DNA of 64,000 nt. Origin: Mycobacterium cookii (GTDB lineage Bacteria; Actinomycetota; Actinomycetes; Mycobacteriales; Mycobacteriaceae). The position numbers were made by a program, and so were the translations under genes. Numbering within the stretch: the first letter of the stretch is position 1; the number at the start of each line of letters is the position of its first letter. Below the pieces are notes generated by a model. The model saw nothing but the letters and a program-made list of their open reading frames with translations, did no database searches and was not told the DNA's origin. This document shows positions 47,245 through 56,543 of the stretch, one piece after another. The stretch is taken from assembly GCF_010727945.1 (NCBI RefSeq), contig NZ_AP022569.1, positions 4,154,001-4,218,000 on the forward strand. The letters are read 5' to 3'.

Positions 47245-48372
47245 CTAAAGATTCGCCAGGCAGGGGTCCTGGTTGCCGCCGCCCGACGGGATGGTCGCGT
47301 TGCGCGTGGAGAACGCGCCCTCGACCCCGGAACTGGTGACTTTCACACTGTCGGCGTGGATGCCCAGGGGATAGTTCTGGGTGGCTTTAGATGTGAGGTC
47401 GTCCAGGTTCTTCTGGACTGTCGCCGTCGACATGTTGGAACCCAACGCAGACAGGCTGACCACCTGCAACGACAGCCCGTTATTGACGATCTGCGGCTTG
47501 ACCGTCGCGCTGTCGAACGTGCCCTTGATCGTGATGGTGCCGTCACTGGGATTGGCGGTCACGTTGCCGCTGACGAACTTGCCCAGGCCGGGGATGGCGT
47601 CCTGGATCGACTGCTTGATCCCGTCGGTTGACCAGCTGATGGTGCCGCTCAACGACCCGATCGTGCCTTGAGAGTTGTTGCCGCTGGCCAATTTGATGTC
47701 GCGGATGTCCAGGTTCACCTTCATGCCCTTGGCCTGGCGCACCTGGTTGCCGTTGGTCTGCACCGAGATGTCGCTGTAGTCCTTGGTCAGGTATTGCCAC
47801 AGCACCGGTGGGACAGGCGAGAAGGACACGCTGGCGCCGTCCTGCACCTCGCACTGCACCGCGTTGGCCACCTTCGTGCTTGCGACGTGGCGGGCATAGA
47901 GCTCCGCGCCGACCGGCACCGCGATGACGACCAGCGCCACGATCAGCAGGATCAACAGCAGCGACGTCCGGTTGGCGAAGAACGAACGCTTACCCGTCTC
48001 GGTCGCTTCCGGCGGCGGCGGTGGCGTCGGTGTGGAGATCCGGGTGGTCAGTTGCTCATGCGGCTGCGGCGGGGGACCGGGCTGCTGAGGCCGCGGGTTG
48101 GGCGCCGGGCCGGGCTGCTGCGGTGGCCGGTTGACCGGGGGAGGCGGCGGCTGTTGCGGAGGGCCGGGTGGGCGGCCGGGTTGCTGCGGCCGCGGGACAT
48201 CGCGGGCCGTCGACTGCGGGCGGCCGGGTTGCGGGATGTGGCGAGTCGGCGATTCCGACGGCACCGGCGGTTGCCGGCGCGGCGGAAACCCGCGGTTGGG
48301 CGGGCCGGCCGGCCTGAGCGGCCGACCTCGTTCTGGCGGCTCGCCGTTGCCGGGGCCTGGCGGATTCGTCAT
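47245..48372 (-). CDS. DUF2993 (LmeA-like) membrane-anchored protein, copy 1
   Basis: A 375-residue protein. The first 125 residues are Pro/Gln-rich and disordered; one membrane helix (LLLILLIVALVVIAVPVGA) follows; then a DUF2993 domain begins ELYARHVASTKVANAVQC, with two Cys (VQCEV and DPCLANL). The family includes LmeA, which aids mannan elongation in the envelope; the role here is inferred. It is a paralogue of the next gene upstream, 12 bases away. ATG 48372 is used in place of an adjacent TTG. Confidence 0.85.
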   Translation of the reverse strand: MTNPPGPGNGEPPERGRPLRPAGPPNRGFPPRRQPPVPSESPTRHIPQPGRPQSTARDVPRPQQPGRPPGPPQQPPPPPVNRPPQQPGPAPNPRPQQPGPPPQPHEQLTTRISTPTPPPPPEATETGKRSFFANRTSLLLILLIVALVVIAVPVGAELYARHVASTKVANAVQCEVQDGASVSFSPVPPVLWQYLTKDYSDISVQTNGNQVRQAKGMKVNLDIRDIKLASGNNSQGTIGSLSGTISWSTDGIKQSIQDAIPGLGKFVSGNVTANPSDGTITIKGTFDSATVKPQIVNNGLSLQVVSLSALGSNMSTATVQKNLDDLTSKATQNYPLGIHADSVKVTSSGVEGAFSTRNATIPSGGGNQDPCLANL

Positions 48373-48384
48373 CAATGAATGACC

Positions 48385-49317
48385 TTAGACGTGGGCGAAG
48401 CAGGGGTCCTGCCCGCCGGGCGGGATCGACGCGTTGTGCGTCGAAAAGTGAGCTATCACACCGGAATCGGTGACTTGCACGCTGTCCGCGCGAATGCCCA
48501 GCGGATACTGCTTGAGCAATGCCGCGGTGAAGGTGTTCAAAGCGGTCTGCGCCGTCTCGTGGGGGATGATGGCGCCCAGCGCAGTGACTTTGTATACCTG
48601 CAGCGTCAGCGCGCCGTCGGCGACCTGGGGTTTGACGGTGACCCCGCCCAGGCCCATCGCGCCGCTGAGCTCGATGGTGCCGGCGCCGGGGTTGGTGCTG
48701 ACGCTGTTGACCAGGCCGCCGATGAACGGCAGGGAATCCTGAATGGTCTCCTGAATGCCCTCCGACGTCCAGGTGATGTTGGCGTCCAGCTCGCCGATGG
48801 TGCCCTTGGAGTCGGCGTTGCCGTGCAGGTCGACGTCGTTGATGTTGATGTCGGCCTTCATGCCTTTGGCGTTCTTGATGTTGTGTCCTGCGGTGTGGAT
48901 GGAGATGTCCTTGTAGTGCCCGGTGAGGTGCTGCAGCAGGAACGGGCTGGGACCGAACGACGCGGTGGCGCCGTCTTGCACGACGCACTGGGTCGCGGTG
49001 GCGACGACGTTGTTGGCGCGGTTGCGGGCGTAGAGTTCGCCGCCGATCAGGGCGGCGATGCCCAACGCGGCCACGATGACCAGCACCAGGATGATCGACA
49101 CCGGATCGCTGCGGCGAAATTGGAAGCGGCGCTTGGTTTTCTCGGGAGCTGTGCTGTCCTGCGGCGGGGGCGAGCCGGCCGGGAACTCCGCGGTGGCCGG
49201 ATATTCGCGCGCGGGCGGCGAATAGGACTGAGAAGTCGACTGGGTGGGCGGGCTGTTTTCGCCCGGACGAGCCCACATCGACGGGTCCTGTTGTGGGGGT
49301 CCCTGGGGATTCGTCAC
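48385..49317 (-). CDS. DUF2993 (LmeA-like) membrane-anchored protein, copy 2 (Rv0479c-like)
   Basis: A 310-residue protein with the same plan as copy 1: a Pro/Ser-rich N-terminus of about 65 residues, a basic patch, one membrane helix (SIILVLVIVAALGIAALIGG) and a DUF2993 domain (ELYARNRANNVVATATQCVV, ending GGQDPCFAHV). The paralogues share the pattern YPLGI-[HR]-ADSV near the end, which points to tandem duplication. The GTG start overlaps the nitrilase stop (GTGA). Nitrilase, copy 2 and copy 1 form one operon reading left. Confidence 0.85.
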   Translation of the reverse strand: MTNPQGPPQQDPSMWARPGENSPPTQSTSQSYSPPAREYPATAEFPAGSPPPQDSTAPEKTKRRFQFRRSDPVSIILVLVIVAALGIAALIGGELYARNRANNVVATATQCVVQDGATASFGPSPFLLQHLTGHYKDISIHTAGHNIKNAKGMKADININDVDLHGNADSKGTIGELDANITWTSEGIQETIQDSLPFIGGLVNSVSTNPGAGTIELSGAMGLGGVTVKPQVADGALTLQVYKVTALGAIIPHETAQTALNTFTAALLKQYPLGIRADSVQVTDSGVIAHFSTHNASIPPGGQDPCFAHV

Positions 49318-50132
49318 CTGGGCGATTCTGCCTTATCGGGATTAGCGGACGCTGAGTGGTTGCGTAGCACCGCTATAGTCTCGCGGGCCTTTGTCACCTG
49401 CTCGAGGTCGAGGTCGGCGACCAGCAGCTGCGGGTCGGCACCGGCCGCGGCCACCACGTTGCCGAACGGCGACACCACCAGGCTGCCGCCCACCCCGGTC
49501 GGCGCGCTGGAGGCCAGCGGTTCGCCGGGATCGGCCTGCCCCGCCGCGACGATGTAGCTGGTGCAATCCAGCGCGCGGGCACGCGCCAGCAGCGTCCACT
49601 GCTCCAGCTTGCCGGGGCCCGCGGCCCACGACGCGCTGACGACGATGAGCTGGGCGCCGCGGTGGGCCAGCGTGGTGAACAGCTCCGGAAAGCGGATGTC
49701 GTAGCAGGTGCTCAGCCCCACCCCGACACCGTCGACGGTGATCACCACCGGCTCGTGCCCCGGCGCGACAGTCCGCGACTCGGTGAACCCGAAGGCGTCG
49801 TAGAGGTGGATCTTGTCGTAGTGCGCGTCGGCCTGATCCGGCGCCGCGACCAGCAGCGTGTTGAAGACCCGGTCACCGTCCGCCGGAGTGAACATACCGA
49901 CGATGACGGTGACACCGGCGTCGGCCGCGATGCGGCGGACGGCGTCTGCCCAGGGCCCGTCGACCGGCTCGGCGATCGGTGACAGTGGGACACCGAACCG
50001 GCACATGGTGGCTTCCGGGAACACCACCAGCTGTGCGCCGGCGTCGGCGGCCTGCCTTGAGTAGTCCCGCACGAGTTGCAGGTTGGCGGCCGGGTCAGTG
50101 CCGCTGAGAATCTGCGCCACCGCGATCCGCAT
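49314..50132 (-). CDS. Carbon-nitrogen hydrolase (nitrilase/omega-amidase family, Rv0480c-like)
   Basis: A 272-residue nitrilase-superfamily enzyme with the Glu-Lys-Cys triad: VFPEATMCRFG, HYDKIHLYDAFG and STCYDIRFPELF. It hydrolyses a small amide, and Nit2/omega-amidase-like repair enzymes are the closest pattern. The ATG at 50132 starts at the conserved first strand. It is the first gene of the leftward operon with the two DUF2993 genes. A 54-55-bp repeat array lies directly upstream, so the promoter would be within or between the repeats. Confidence 0.88.
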   Translation of the reverse strand: MRIAVAQILSGTDPAANLQLVRDYSRQAADAGAQLVVFPEATMCRFGVPLSPIAEPVDGPWADAVRRIAADAGVTVIVGMFTPADGDRVFNTLLVAAPDQADAHYDKIHLYDAFGFTESRTVAPGHEPVVITVDGVGVGLSTCYDIRFPELFTTLAHRGAQLIVVSASWAAGPGKLEQWTLLARARALDCTSYIVAAGQADPGEPLASSAPTGVGGSLVVSPFGNVVAAAGADPQLLVADLDLEQVTKARETIAVLRNHSASANPDKAESPR

Positions 50133-50142
50133 GCAGAACAGC

Positions 50143-50345
50143 CTAGGGGCGATCGCCAGCGCGGCGAAGCCGGGCGCAGCGGGTCGCCCCCGACGGACTA
50201 GGGGCGATCGCCAGCGCGGCGAAGCCGGGCGCAGCGGGTCGCCCCCGACGGACTAGGGCGATCGCCAGCGCGGCGAAGCCGGGCGCAGCGGGTCGCCCCC
50301 GACGGACTAGGGCGATCGCCAGCGGGGCGAAGCCGGGCGCAGGGG
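50143..50345. repeat. Tandem array, about 3.7 copies of a 54-55-bp unit
   Basis: Copies at 50143-50197, 50198-50252, 50253-50306 and 50307-50345 (partial). The unit begins CTAGG(G)GCGATCGCC, contains GCCGGGCGCAGCGGGTCGCC and ends CCCGACGGA. Copies 1 and 2 differ from 3 and 4 by one G. It occupies most of the 328-base space between the divergent nitrilase and the repeat protein; the remaining 115 bases hold A+T-richer sequence that may carry the latter's promoter. There are no unique spacers, so it is not a CRISPR. Confidence 0.9.
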
Positions 50346-50460
50346 TTATCGCCGAATCTCTTTAGGGATGGCTCGACAGACTGTATGGTCTTCTACACGC
50401 ATCTAATAGACGGCTAACGGGGCATTAGTCGGACGTAGAGGGAAGCTTGGGATTGTCCTT

Positions 50461-52296
50461 ATGCCCAGACACCGTGCCGCTCGTCGACAGCTCCAGCGCG
50501 GGGACGTTGCAGGGTTAGCTGGTGCGACCCTGGCCACCGCCGCTGTGATCGGGATCGGCGCCGGCCAAGCCGATGAGTCCGCCCACGCACGCCCGGTGAC
50601 CGCCTCCGCGCAGCTGCTCTCCGGTCCGAGCGACACCGGCGTCGACGCGTTCACCCTCGGCCCGTACACCTTTGATCCCTACACGACCCCCCTCCTCCTG
50701 CCCCAAGAGGGCTGGGCCACATTCCCCGCCCCGGTCTTCCCTGGTCCGCCTGTGTTTAATATCGCCGGCGGAAATCTGGACGGAATTGGCCTCGCCCCTC
50801 AGAACTTCGAGGTGTTCAACGCCAGCGGCCAAGAAGTCGGGACCATCGGCACCGCCGGGACCATATTGCAGGTCCTTGGCCAAGACAGCTACGAGTTCAC
50901 CGTCACCAGCTCAACCCCTGTGTTGTTGGGAAGCACTGCGAACCTGCCGGCAGTGGGAACGGTGTACGACATCTTCAAAGGTCTCGGCGTGGGGCCCGGC
51001 GGTTCAAACGCCTTCGAGAATGTCTACGAGGCCACCCCGAGCGGCAACATCGCCGACTACCTGGTGGAGCCGAGCGGCCAGTACAACCTGGCCGACCCCA
51101 TTCGGCTGCCGCTAGGCCTCGGCACAATCAACCTGTCGTCGTTGTTGACGACGAACTACGCCGCGGATCTGCAGCCGGGCGCCGCCTTCAGCAGTCTGGC
51201 GACAGCGGCCGATGCCAGCATCGGCCCAGACGCCTTCACGATCAACGTGCCTGGCTTCGACTACACACTCGACCCCGTCAGCACTCTCCTCGCCCCGGAC
51301 ACGTACAACGCGGTGACCCCCCTCGCAGGCTTTCCGCCGTTCTTCGCCGCCGGCGGCGCCGACTTCATCGGCATATCTGTTGATACCCAGGGTTTCAATG
51401 TCTACAACGCCGCCGGCACCGACGTCGGCAGCATCCAGGCCGACGAGTTCGTGGTCAATGCGGTGGGCGTTACCAGCACGGAGGAAGTGGTCACCGCCGC
51501 ACTCCCGCAACTCGGGTTTACCGACGCGAACCTGCCGGCAGTGGGAACGGTATTCAGCGTCACCAACCTGGCCCCGTTTCACAACGCCGGGAAGGCCGAG
51601 GTCTACCTCACAACGCCGACAACATCCGCCACCGACACCACGGTGACGACGACTGGCAGCTTCACCGAAGCCGCCCCGTTCAACCTCGACTCAGCCGGCA
51701 CCGCGGAGATCAACCCGGCCAGTGTGTTTGCCTCGCTGGCCGCGGAGCAGCCCCAGGACGCCAGCATTCCGCCGCCCCTGCTAGGCGCCCCCGCTACGGA
51801 CGCTTTCACCATCAACCAAATTACGTTCTACCCCGAGACGTCTTTACTCACCGAGGGCTATAACAACATCGCTCAAACGCTGGGCGCAGCGCCGTGGGTC
51901 GCCGCCTTCGGCGGCTCGGCTGAGGGCATCAGTCTCGCGCCGCAAGACTTCTTCTACTACAGCGGCACGGGTGCCAGCGCCCACTTAGAAGGGGAACTGA
52001 CAACCAGCATGTCGGTCTTGGACGTGCTGTCGTTCAGCAACGCGTCGTTCACTGTCACCGGCTGTGCGATCGTTCTCTGTACGGATGCGCCGGCAAACGG
52101 AACGATCTTCGACGTCTTCAACCTGGGCGGTGGTATCGAAAACATCTACGAGGGCACCCCGAGCGGGACCGTCACCGACACCCTGATGACGGCGTTCGGG
52201 CCGCTGATCACTTTCACGATCCCGTCCCTCGACGCCGCCATCCCCCTCAACCCGCTGGACATCATCCCCGCCGGTTTTGACGTGCCTGCGCTATGA
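50461..52296 (+). CDS. Exported protein with three internal repeats, unknown function
   Basis: A 611-residue protein. A basic N-terminus (RHRAARRQLQRGD) and a hydrophobic run to about residue 36 look like a signal peptide. Three repeats of about 130-145 residues follow (62-202, 257-402 and 447-575). Each opens DAFT, has a GI-x-[VL]-x-x-[QD] block then F-x-[VY]-[FY]-x-[AS]-x-G, a [LP]-A-x-G-T-[VI]-[YF] motif and an N-[VI]-YE-x-TPSG-type end, degenerate in repeat 2. No Cys except two in repeat 3. It is Thr/Ala/Gly/Pro-rich. I do not recognise the family. It is absent from this position in M. tuberculosis as recalled. Confidence 0.8.
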   Translation: MPRHRAARRQLQRGDVAGLAGATLATAAVIGIGAGQADESAHARPVTASAQLLSGPSDTGVDAFTLGPYTFDPYTTPLLLPQEGWATFPAPVFPGPPVFNIAGGNLDGIGLAPQNFEVFNASGQEVGTIGTAGTILQVLGQDSYEFTVTSSTPVLLGSTANLPAVGTVYDIFKGLGVGPGGSNAFENVYEATPSGNIADYLVEPSGQYNLADPIRLPLGLGTINLSSLLTTNYAADLQPGAAFSSLATAADASIGPDAFTINVPGFDYTLDPVSTLLAPDTYNAVTPLAGFPPFFAAGGADFIGISVDTQGFNVYNAAGTDVGSIQADEFVVNAVGVTSTEEVVTAALPQLGFTDANLPAVGTVFSVTNLAPFHNAGKAEVYLTTPTTSATDTTVTTTGSFTEAAPFNLDSAGTAEINPASVFASLAAEQPQDASIPPPLLGAPATDAFTINQITFYPETSLLTEGYNNIAQTLGAAPWVAAFGGSAEGISLAPQDFFYYSGTGASAHLEGELTTSMSVLDVLSFSNASFTVTGCAIVLCTDAPANGTIFDVFNLGGGIENIYEGTPSGTVTDTLMTAFGPLITFTIPSLDAAIPLNPLDIIPAGFDVPAL

Positions 52297-52348
52297 ATCC
52301 GAACGCCCGGCGGATCGGGCGGGTCGCCGCGGATGCCAGAATTCGACG

Positions 52349-52783
52349 ATGACCGAGTTCACTCTCACGCGGACCACGCCGGCGCCGATCGAGGCCGTGT
52401 TCGACGCCCTCACCAATCACCGCGGGATCGCAAGCTATGTCCGGCTGGTACGTCGCAGCACCCTCGACCGGGAGGGAACGCCGCCGCCCAACGGCATCGG
52501 CGCCGTCAGGCGCATCGAAGCACTCGGACCCGCGATCGTCGAAGAGATCATCGACTACCAGCGACCGACCCGCTACGCCTACAAACTGGTCGCCGGCGCC
52601 CCGGTGCGCGACCACGTCGGCACGGTCTCGCTGAAGGAAGCAGGCACCGGCACCGAGGTCAGCTGGCATCTGCGGTCGACACCCAAGATCCCCGGCCTCG
52701 ACTGGTTGCTGTCGCCGGTGCTCAAGCGGGTGATCGGCGAGCTTCTCAACGGCGCGGTGGACGCCGCCGAAGGTCGCGCCTGA
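52349..52783 (+). CDS. SRPBCC (START/Bet v1-like) family protein
   Basis: A 144-residue polyketide-cyclase/START-like protein. MTEFTLTRTTPAPIEAVFDA is the usual first strand and helix; IVEEIIDYQRPTRYAY and GTVSLKEAGTGTEVSW form the sheet; a long C-terminal helix ends the fold. The family binds hydrophobic ligands or acts as a cyclase; the role here is unknown. It is read tail-to-tail with the DUF2505 gene, two bases apart. Confidence 0.75.
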   Translation: MTEFTLTRTTPAPIEAVFDALTNHRGIASYVRLVRRSTLDREGTPPPNGIGAVRRIEALGPAIVEEIIDYQRPTRYAYKLVAGAPVRDHVGTVSLKEAGTGTEVSWHLRSTPKIPGLDWLLSPVLKRVIGELLNGAVDAAEGRA

Positions 52784-52785
52784 CC

Positions 52786-53310
52786 TCAGGCGGTTCGGCC
52801 GATCCACGTCGTGGTGAACCGCTGCTCGGCGATCAGCAAGTCGACGAGTTGGCTGCCGATGAAGTTCTCCAGTTTGCCGCCGACCAGCGGGACCTTCACC
52901 TCGACGGTGGCCCGGAGCGTTAACCGCGCGCCGCCGCAGTCGTTCAGCGGCTCCAGCATTGCGGTGCCGGTCAACAACGCCGGCGCATCCAGGATCGAGC
53001 CGGTGACCGTTGCGGTAGCCGCGCCGTCGATGACTGGTGCCCAACGCTCTTCGCGGCGGATACGCAGATCGCCGCGATGGAACTGAGTGACCACACCGGG
53101 CAACCGATCCCGGCGCAGCACCTGGGTGGTGATCACGTCGATGCTGCCGTCGTCGCCGGCGGGGCCGCCGATCTCCATCGAATCCAGGACCGTGTCGTCG
53201 GCGCCCGAATCGGCCAGCCGGGCGAGCCAATACTGCTCTTCGCTGAAGGCCGCAAGAACCTCGTCGACGCTCACGCCGTAATCGGTGGACATGTCGAACG
53301 AACGCGGCAT
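52786..53310 (-). CDS. DUF2505 family protein (Rv0481c-like)
   Basis: A 174-residue protein, the recalled length of Rv0481c. It opens MPRSFDMSTDYGVSVDEVLA and shows a START-like arrangement: a beta sheet (VTTQVLRR-type strands) and a closing helix (GGKLENFIGSQLVDLLIAEQ). It probably has a helix-grip fold for a hydrophobic ligand. It is divergent from murB with 26 bases between start codons, so their promoters must overlap. Confidence 0.8.
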   Translation of the reverse strand: MPRSFDMSTDYGVSVDEVLAAFSEEQYWLARLADSGADDTVLDSMEIGGPAGDDGSIDVITTQVLRRDRLPGVVTQFHRGDLRIRREERWAPVIDGAATATVTGSILDAPALLTGTAMLEPLNDCGGARLTLRATVEVKVPLVGGKLENFIGSQLVDLLIAEQRFTTTWIGRTA

Positions 53311-53336
53311 AGCAGGTCAGGCTACCGTCAAGACTC

Positions 53337-54416
53337 ATGAAAGCGGGTGATGTCGGAACGCTTTTCGCCGGTGCGCGTGTGGACGAGGGCGTGCCGCTGG
53401 CGCCGCTGACCACCCTGCGCGTCGGACCGGTCGCGTCGCGGGTAATCACCTGCACCAGCACCGAGCAGGTCGTCGTAGCGCTGCGTTACCTCGACGCCGC
53501 CAAGGGAAACGGCCCGCTGCTGGTATTAGCCGGCGGGTCGAACGTGGTGATCGCCGACACGCTGACCGATCTGACCGTTATCCGGTTGGCCGCCAACACC
53601 ATTCGCGTCAACGGCAATGTCGTTCGCGCCGAGGCCGGCGCGGTGTGGGATGACGTGGTCGTCGCCGCGATCGACGCCGGCTTGGGTGGACTGGAGTGCC
53701 TGTCCGGTATTCCCGGCTCGGTGGGCGCCACCCCGGTGCAGAACGTGGGGGCCTACGGCGCCGAGGTGGCCGACACCATTACCCGGGTTCGGCTGCTGGA
53801 CCGGCGCAGCGGCGAGGAGCGCTGGGCGACGGCCGACGAGCTGGAATTCGGGTATCGCACCAGCGTGCTCAAGCACTCCGACGCCGCGACCGTGCTGGAA
53901 GTGGAGTTCGCGCTGGACGCTTCGGGCCGCAGCGCGCCGCTGCGCTACGGCGAACTTGTGACGGCGCTGGACGTCGCGGCCGGGCAACGCACCGATCCCG
54001 CAGCGGTCCGGGCGGCGGTCCTCACGCTGCGGGCTCGCAAAGGCATGGTGCTCGACCCAGCCGACCACGACACCTGGAGCGTGGGATCGTTCTTCACCAA
54101 TCCTGTTGTCACACAACATATTTACCAGTCGATCGCTGACGGTGCACGCCATGCGGTGCCGAACTATCCGGCCCCCGGCGGTGTCAAGCTGGCCGCGGCG
54201 TGGCTGGTGGAGCGGGCCGGGTTCGGCAAGGGCTATCCGGATGACGGTGCCGCGCGCTGCCGGCTGTCCACCAAACACGCACTGGCGCTCACCAACCGCG
54301 GCGAAGCCAGCGCCGACGATGTGCTGGCGTTGGCCCGCACGGTGCGCGACGGCGTCCGCGATGTGTTTGGCGTCACACTTGTACCCGAGCCGGTGCTGGT
54401 CGGCTGCTCGCTGTGA
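53337..54416 (+). CDS. murB: UDP-N-acetylenolpyruvoylglucosamine reductase MurB
   Basis: A 359-residue MurB of type I. It has FAD-binding [14 protein letters not shown] and [20 protein letters not shown], the catalytic Ser region [11 protein letters not shown], and the C-terminal Glu (VPEPVLVG). It reduces enolpyruvyl-UDP-GlcNAc with NADPH in peptidoglycan precursor synthesis. The ATG at 53337 is nine bases past TACCGT with no ribosome site, so the start may be leaderless. It precedes lprQ, another peptidoglycan gene, as in M. tuberculosis. Confidence 0.96.
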   Translation: MKAGDVGTLFAGARVDEGVPLAPLTTLRVGPVASRVITCTSTEQVVVALRYLDAAKGNGPLLVLAGGSNVVIADTLTDLTVIRLAANTIRVNGNVVRAEAGAVWDDVVVAAIDAGLGGLECLSGIPGSVGATPVQNVGAYGAEVADTITRVRLLDRRSGEERWATADELEFGYRTSVLKHSDAATVLEVEFALDASGRSAPLRYGELVTALDVAAGQRTDPAAVRAAVLTLRARKGMVLDPADHDTWSVGSFFTNPVVTQHIYQSIADGARHAVPNYPAPGGVKLAAAWLVERAGFGKGYPDDGAARCRLSTKHALALTNRGEASADDVLALARTVRDGVRDVFGVTLVPEPVLVGCSL

Positions 54417-54464
54417 CGCGCTCGGGGACGAAGAGCGGCATTCCCGCCGGTATCTTGGACTCTC

Positions 54465-55784
54465 GTGAACGCAGCACGCGGCTTGTCGCCGGTCAACCGA
54501 CGCCGGGCCCTGACGACCCTGGCGGTCGGCGTGTTCGCGCCCAACGTGTTGGCCGCGTGCTTCGGGGAAGCAGCTAAGCAGGCCGAGAAGGCCAAGCCGC
54601 CGGCTGCGGCCGCAATCACCTTCCGGCCCGCCGACAAGGCGACCGACGTGCAGCCGACGACGCCGGTCAGCGTCGAGGTCCGCGACGGCTGGTTTCAGCA
54701 CGTCGCATTGAGCAATCCGGACGGCAAGGTCGTCGCCGGTTCGCTCAACCGCGACCGCACCATCTACACCGTCAGCGAGCCGCTCGGCTACGACGTGACC
54801 TACACCTGGACCGGGTCGGCGGTAGGGCACGACGGCAAGTCCGTCCCGGTGGCGGGCAAGCTGTCCACGATCGCACCGACGAAAGTCATCGACGGCGGGT
54901 TTCAGCTCAACGACGGCCAGACCGTCGGCGTCGCGGCGCCGATCATCATCCAGTTCGACGCGCCGATCTCCGACAAGGCCGCCGTCGAGCGTGCGCTGAA
55001 GGTGACCACCGAGCCGCCCGTCGAGGGCAGTTGGGCGTGGCTGCCCGACGAGGCGCAGGGCGCCCGGGTGCACTGGCGCACCCGCGAGTACTACCCGGCC
55101 GGCACCAAGGTCAACGTCGACGCCAAGTTGTACGGGCTGGCCTTCGGCGACGGCGCGTACGGCAAGCAGGACTTCAGCCTGAACTTCAACATCGGGCGCC
55201 GCCAGGTCGTCAAGGCCGAGGTCTCGTCGCACCGCATCCAGGTGGTCCGCGACGAGGGCGTCATCATGGACTTCCCGTGCAGCTACGGCGAGGCCGACAA
55301 GCCGCGCAACGTCACCCGCAACGGCATTCACGTGGTCAGCGAGAAGTACTCGGACTTCTATATGTCCAACCCGGCCGCGGGCTACAACCACATCCACGAA
55401 CGCTGGGCGGTGCGGATCTCCAACAACGGCGAGTTCATCCACGCCAACCCCAACAGTGCGAGCGCGCAGGGCAACACCAACGTCACCAACGGCTGCATCA
55501 ACCTGTCCACATCCGACGCCGAGCAGTACTTCGGCAGCGCGATCTACGGCGACCCGGTCGAGGTCACCGGCAGCACGATCGAGTTGTCCTACTCCGACGG
55601 CGACATCTGGGACTGGGCCGTGCCCTGGGACACCTGGGTCGGGATGTCGGCGCTGCCGCCGTCCTCGGGCGCCAAGCCGTCGCCGGTGTCGATCCCGCGC
55701 AGCGCCCCGGCCACGCCACGCGATGCCCCGACGCTGTCGGGCACGCCGACCACGACGCCTAGTCCTGCGGGGCCCGGCGGTTGA
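54465..55784 (+). CDS. lprQ: L,D-transpeptidase lipoprotein LprQ (Ldt5 type)
   Basis: A 439-residue lipoprotein. A Tat-like RRR and hydrophobic run lead to the lipobox LAAC (Cys 32). Two immunoglobulin-like domains follow (about 45-150 and 150-245), then a YkuD catalytic domain with [20 protein letters not shown] and the nucleophile Cys 344 in TNGCINLS. The C-terminus is a Pro/Ser/Thr tail. It forms 3-3 peptidoglycan cross-links outside the membrane, and carbapenems inhibit the family. The 3' end overlaps the convergent SDR gene by 26 bases. The GTG is nine bases after TATCTT. Confidence 0.93.
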   Translation: MNAARGLSPVNRRRALTTLAVGVFAPNVLAACFGEAAKQAEKAKPPAAAAITFRPADKATDVQPTTPVSVEVRDGWFQHVALSNPDGKVVAGSLNRDRTIYTVSEPLGYDVTYTWTGSAVGHDGKSVPVAGKLSTIAPTKVIDGGFQLNDGQTVGVAAPIIIQFDAPISDKAAVERALKVTTEPPVEGSWAWLPDEAQGARVHWRTREYYPAGTKVNVDAKLYGLAFGDGAYGKQDFSLNFNIGRRQVVKAEVSSHRIQVVRDEGVIMDFPCSYGEADKPRNVTRNGIHVVSEKYSDFYMSNPAAGYNHIHERWAVRISNNGEFIHANPNSASAQGNTNVTNGCINLSTSDAEQYFGSAIYGDPVEVTGSTIELSYSDGDIWDWAVPWDTWVGMSALPPSSGAKPSPVSIPRSAPATPRDAPTLSGTPTTTPSPAGPGG

Positions 55785-56508
55785 ACCGACTCCCCGGCGC
55801 CTGATCGCGCGGCCGGATGACGATCTGGTCGAGATCGACGTGCGACGGCCGCGACGCCACGAAGCCGATCACCTCGGCGACGTCTTGCGCCGTCAACGGC
55901 GTGATGCCCTGGTAGACCGCGTCGGCGCGCTCTTTGTCGCCGTCGAAGCGCACCAGCGAGAACTCGGTCTCGACCGCCCCGGGCGCAATCTCGGTGAGCC
56001 GCACCGGTTTTCCGAGTAGTTCACCGCGTAGCGTCCGGTGTAGCGCCCCTTGCGCGTGCTTCGCTGAGGTGTAGCCGGCGCCGTTGTCGTAGGTCTCCAG
56101 TGCCGCGATCGACGTAACGGTGACGATCAGGCCGTCGCCGGAGTCGATCAGCTTCGGCAACAGCGCGCGGGTGACCCGCAGCGTGCCCAGCACGTTGGTC
56201 TCCCACATCCACCGCCAGTGCTCCAGGTCGGCGTCGGCGACCGGCGCCAGGCCCTTGGCGCCGCCGGCATTGTTGACCAGCACGTCGACCCGGCCCAGTC
56301 GACTCGCCAGTTCGTCGACCGCCGAGCCGTCCGTGACGTCGGCCACGACCGCCGTCCCGCCGATGTCGGCGGCCAGTGCGTTGATCCTGTCCGCCCGCCG
56401 CGCCACGGCCACCACATGAAAACCTTGTGCGGCAAGGGCTCTCGCGGTTGCCTCGCCGATGCCGGCGCTGGCGCCGGTGACCACCGCAACGCGCTTCGCG
56501 GAACTCAT
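55759..56508 (-). CDS. Short-chain oxidoreductase (Rv0484c-like)
   Basis: A 249-residue classical SDR. It has [24 protein letters not shown] ([12 protein letters not shown]), the catalytic Ser in TVTSIAAL and Y-x3-K in GYTSAKHA. It uses NAD(P) on an unknown substrate, and yeast YMR226c-type serine/hydroxy-acid dehydrogenases are close in pattern. It is divergent from the sORF-ROK-mshA unit, with 35 bases between its start and the sORF, so the promoters overlap. It is adjacent to mshA's regulator in M. tuberculosis also. Confidence 0.9.
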   Translation of the reverse strand: MSSAKRVAVVTGASAGIGEATARALAAQGFHVVAVARRADRINALAADIGGTAVVADVTDGSAVDELASRLGRVDVLVNNAGGAKGLAPVADADLEHWRWMWETNVLGTLRVTRALLPKLIDSGDGLIVTVTSIAALETYDNGAGYTSAKHAQGALHRTLRGELLGKPVRLTEIAPGAVETEFSLVRFDGDKERADAVYQGITPLTAQDVAEVIGFVASRPSHVDLDQIVIRPRDQAPGSRFNRRAPQD

Positions 56509-56531
56509 CTGCCCAACTCTAATAACCGTGC

Positions 56532-56537
56532 TAAATT
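56532..56537 (+). promoter_or_regulatory. TAAATT -10 element for the cysteine-rich sORF/ROK/mshA transcript
   Basis: TAAATT fits the mycobacterial TANNNT -10. It places the transcription start at or near the GTG at 56544, seven bases on. No clear -35 is visible, which is usual for SigA promoters here. Confidence 0.55.
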
Positions 56538-56543
56538 CCTCGT

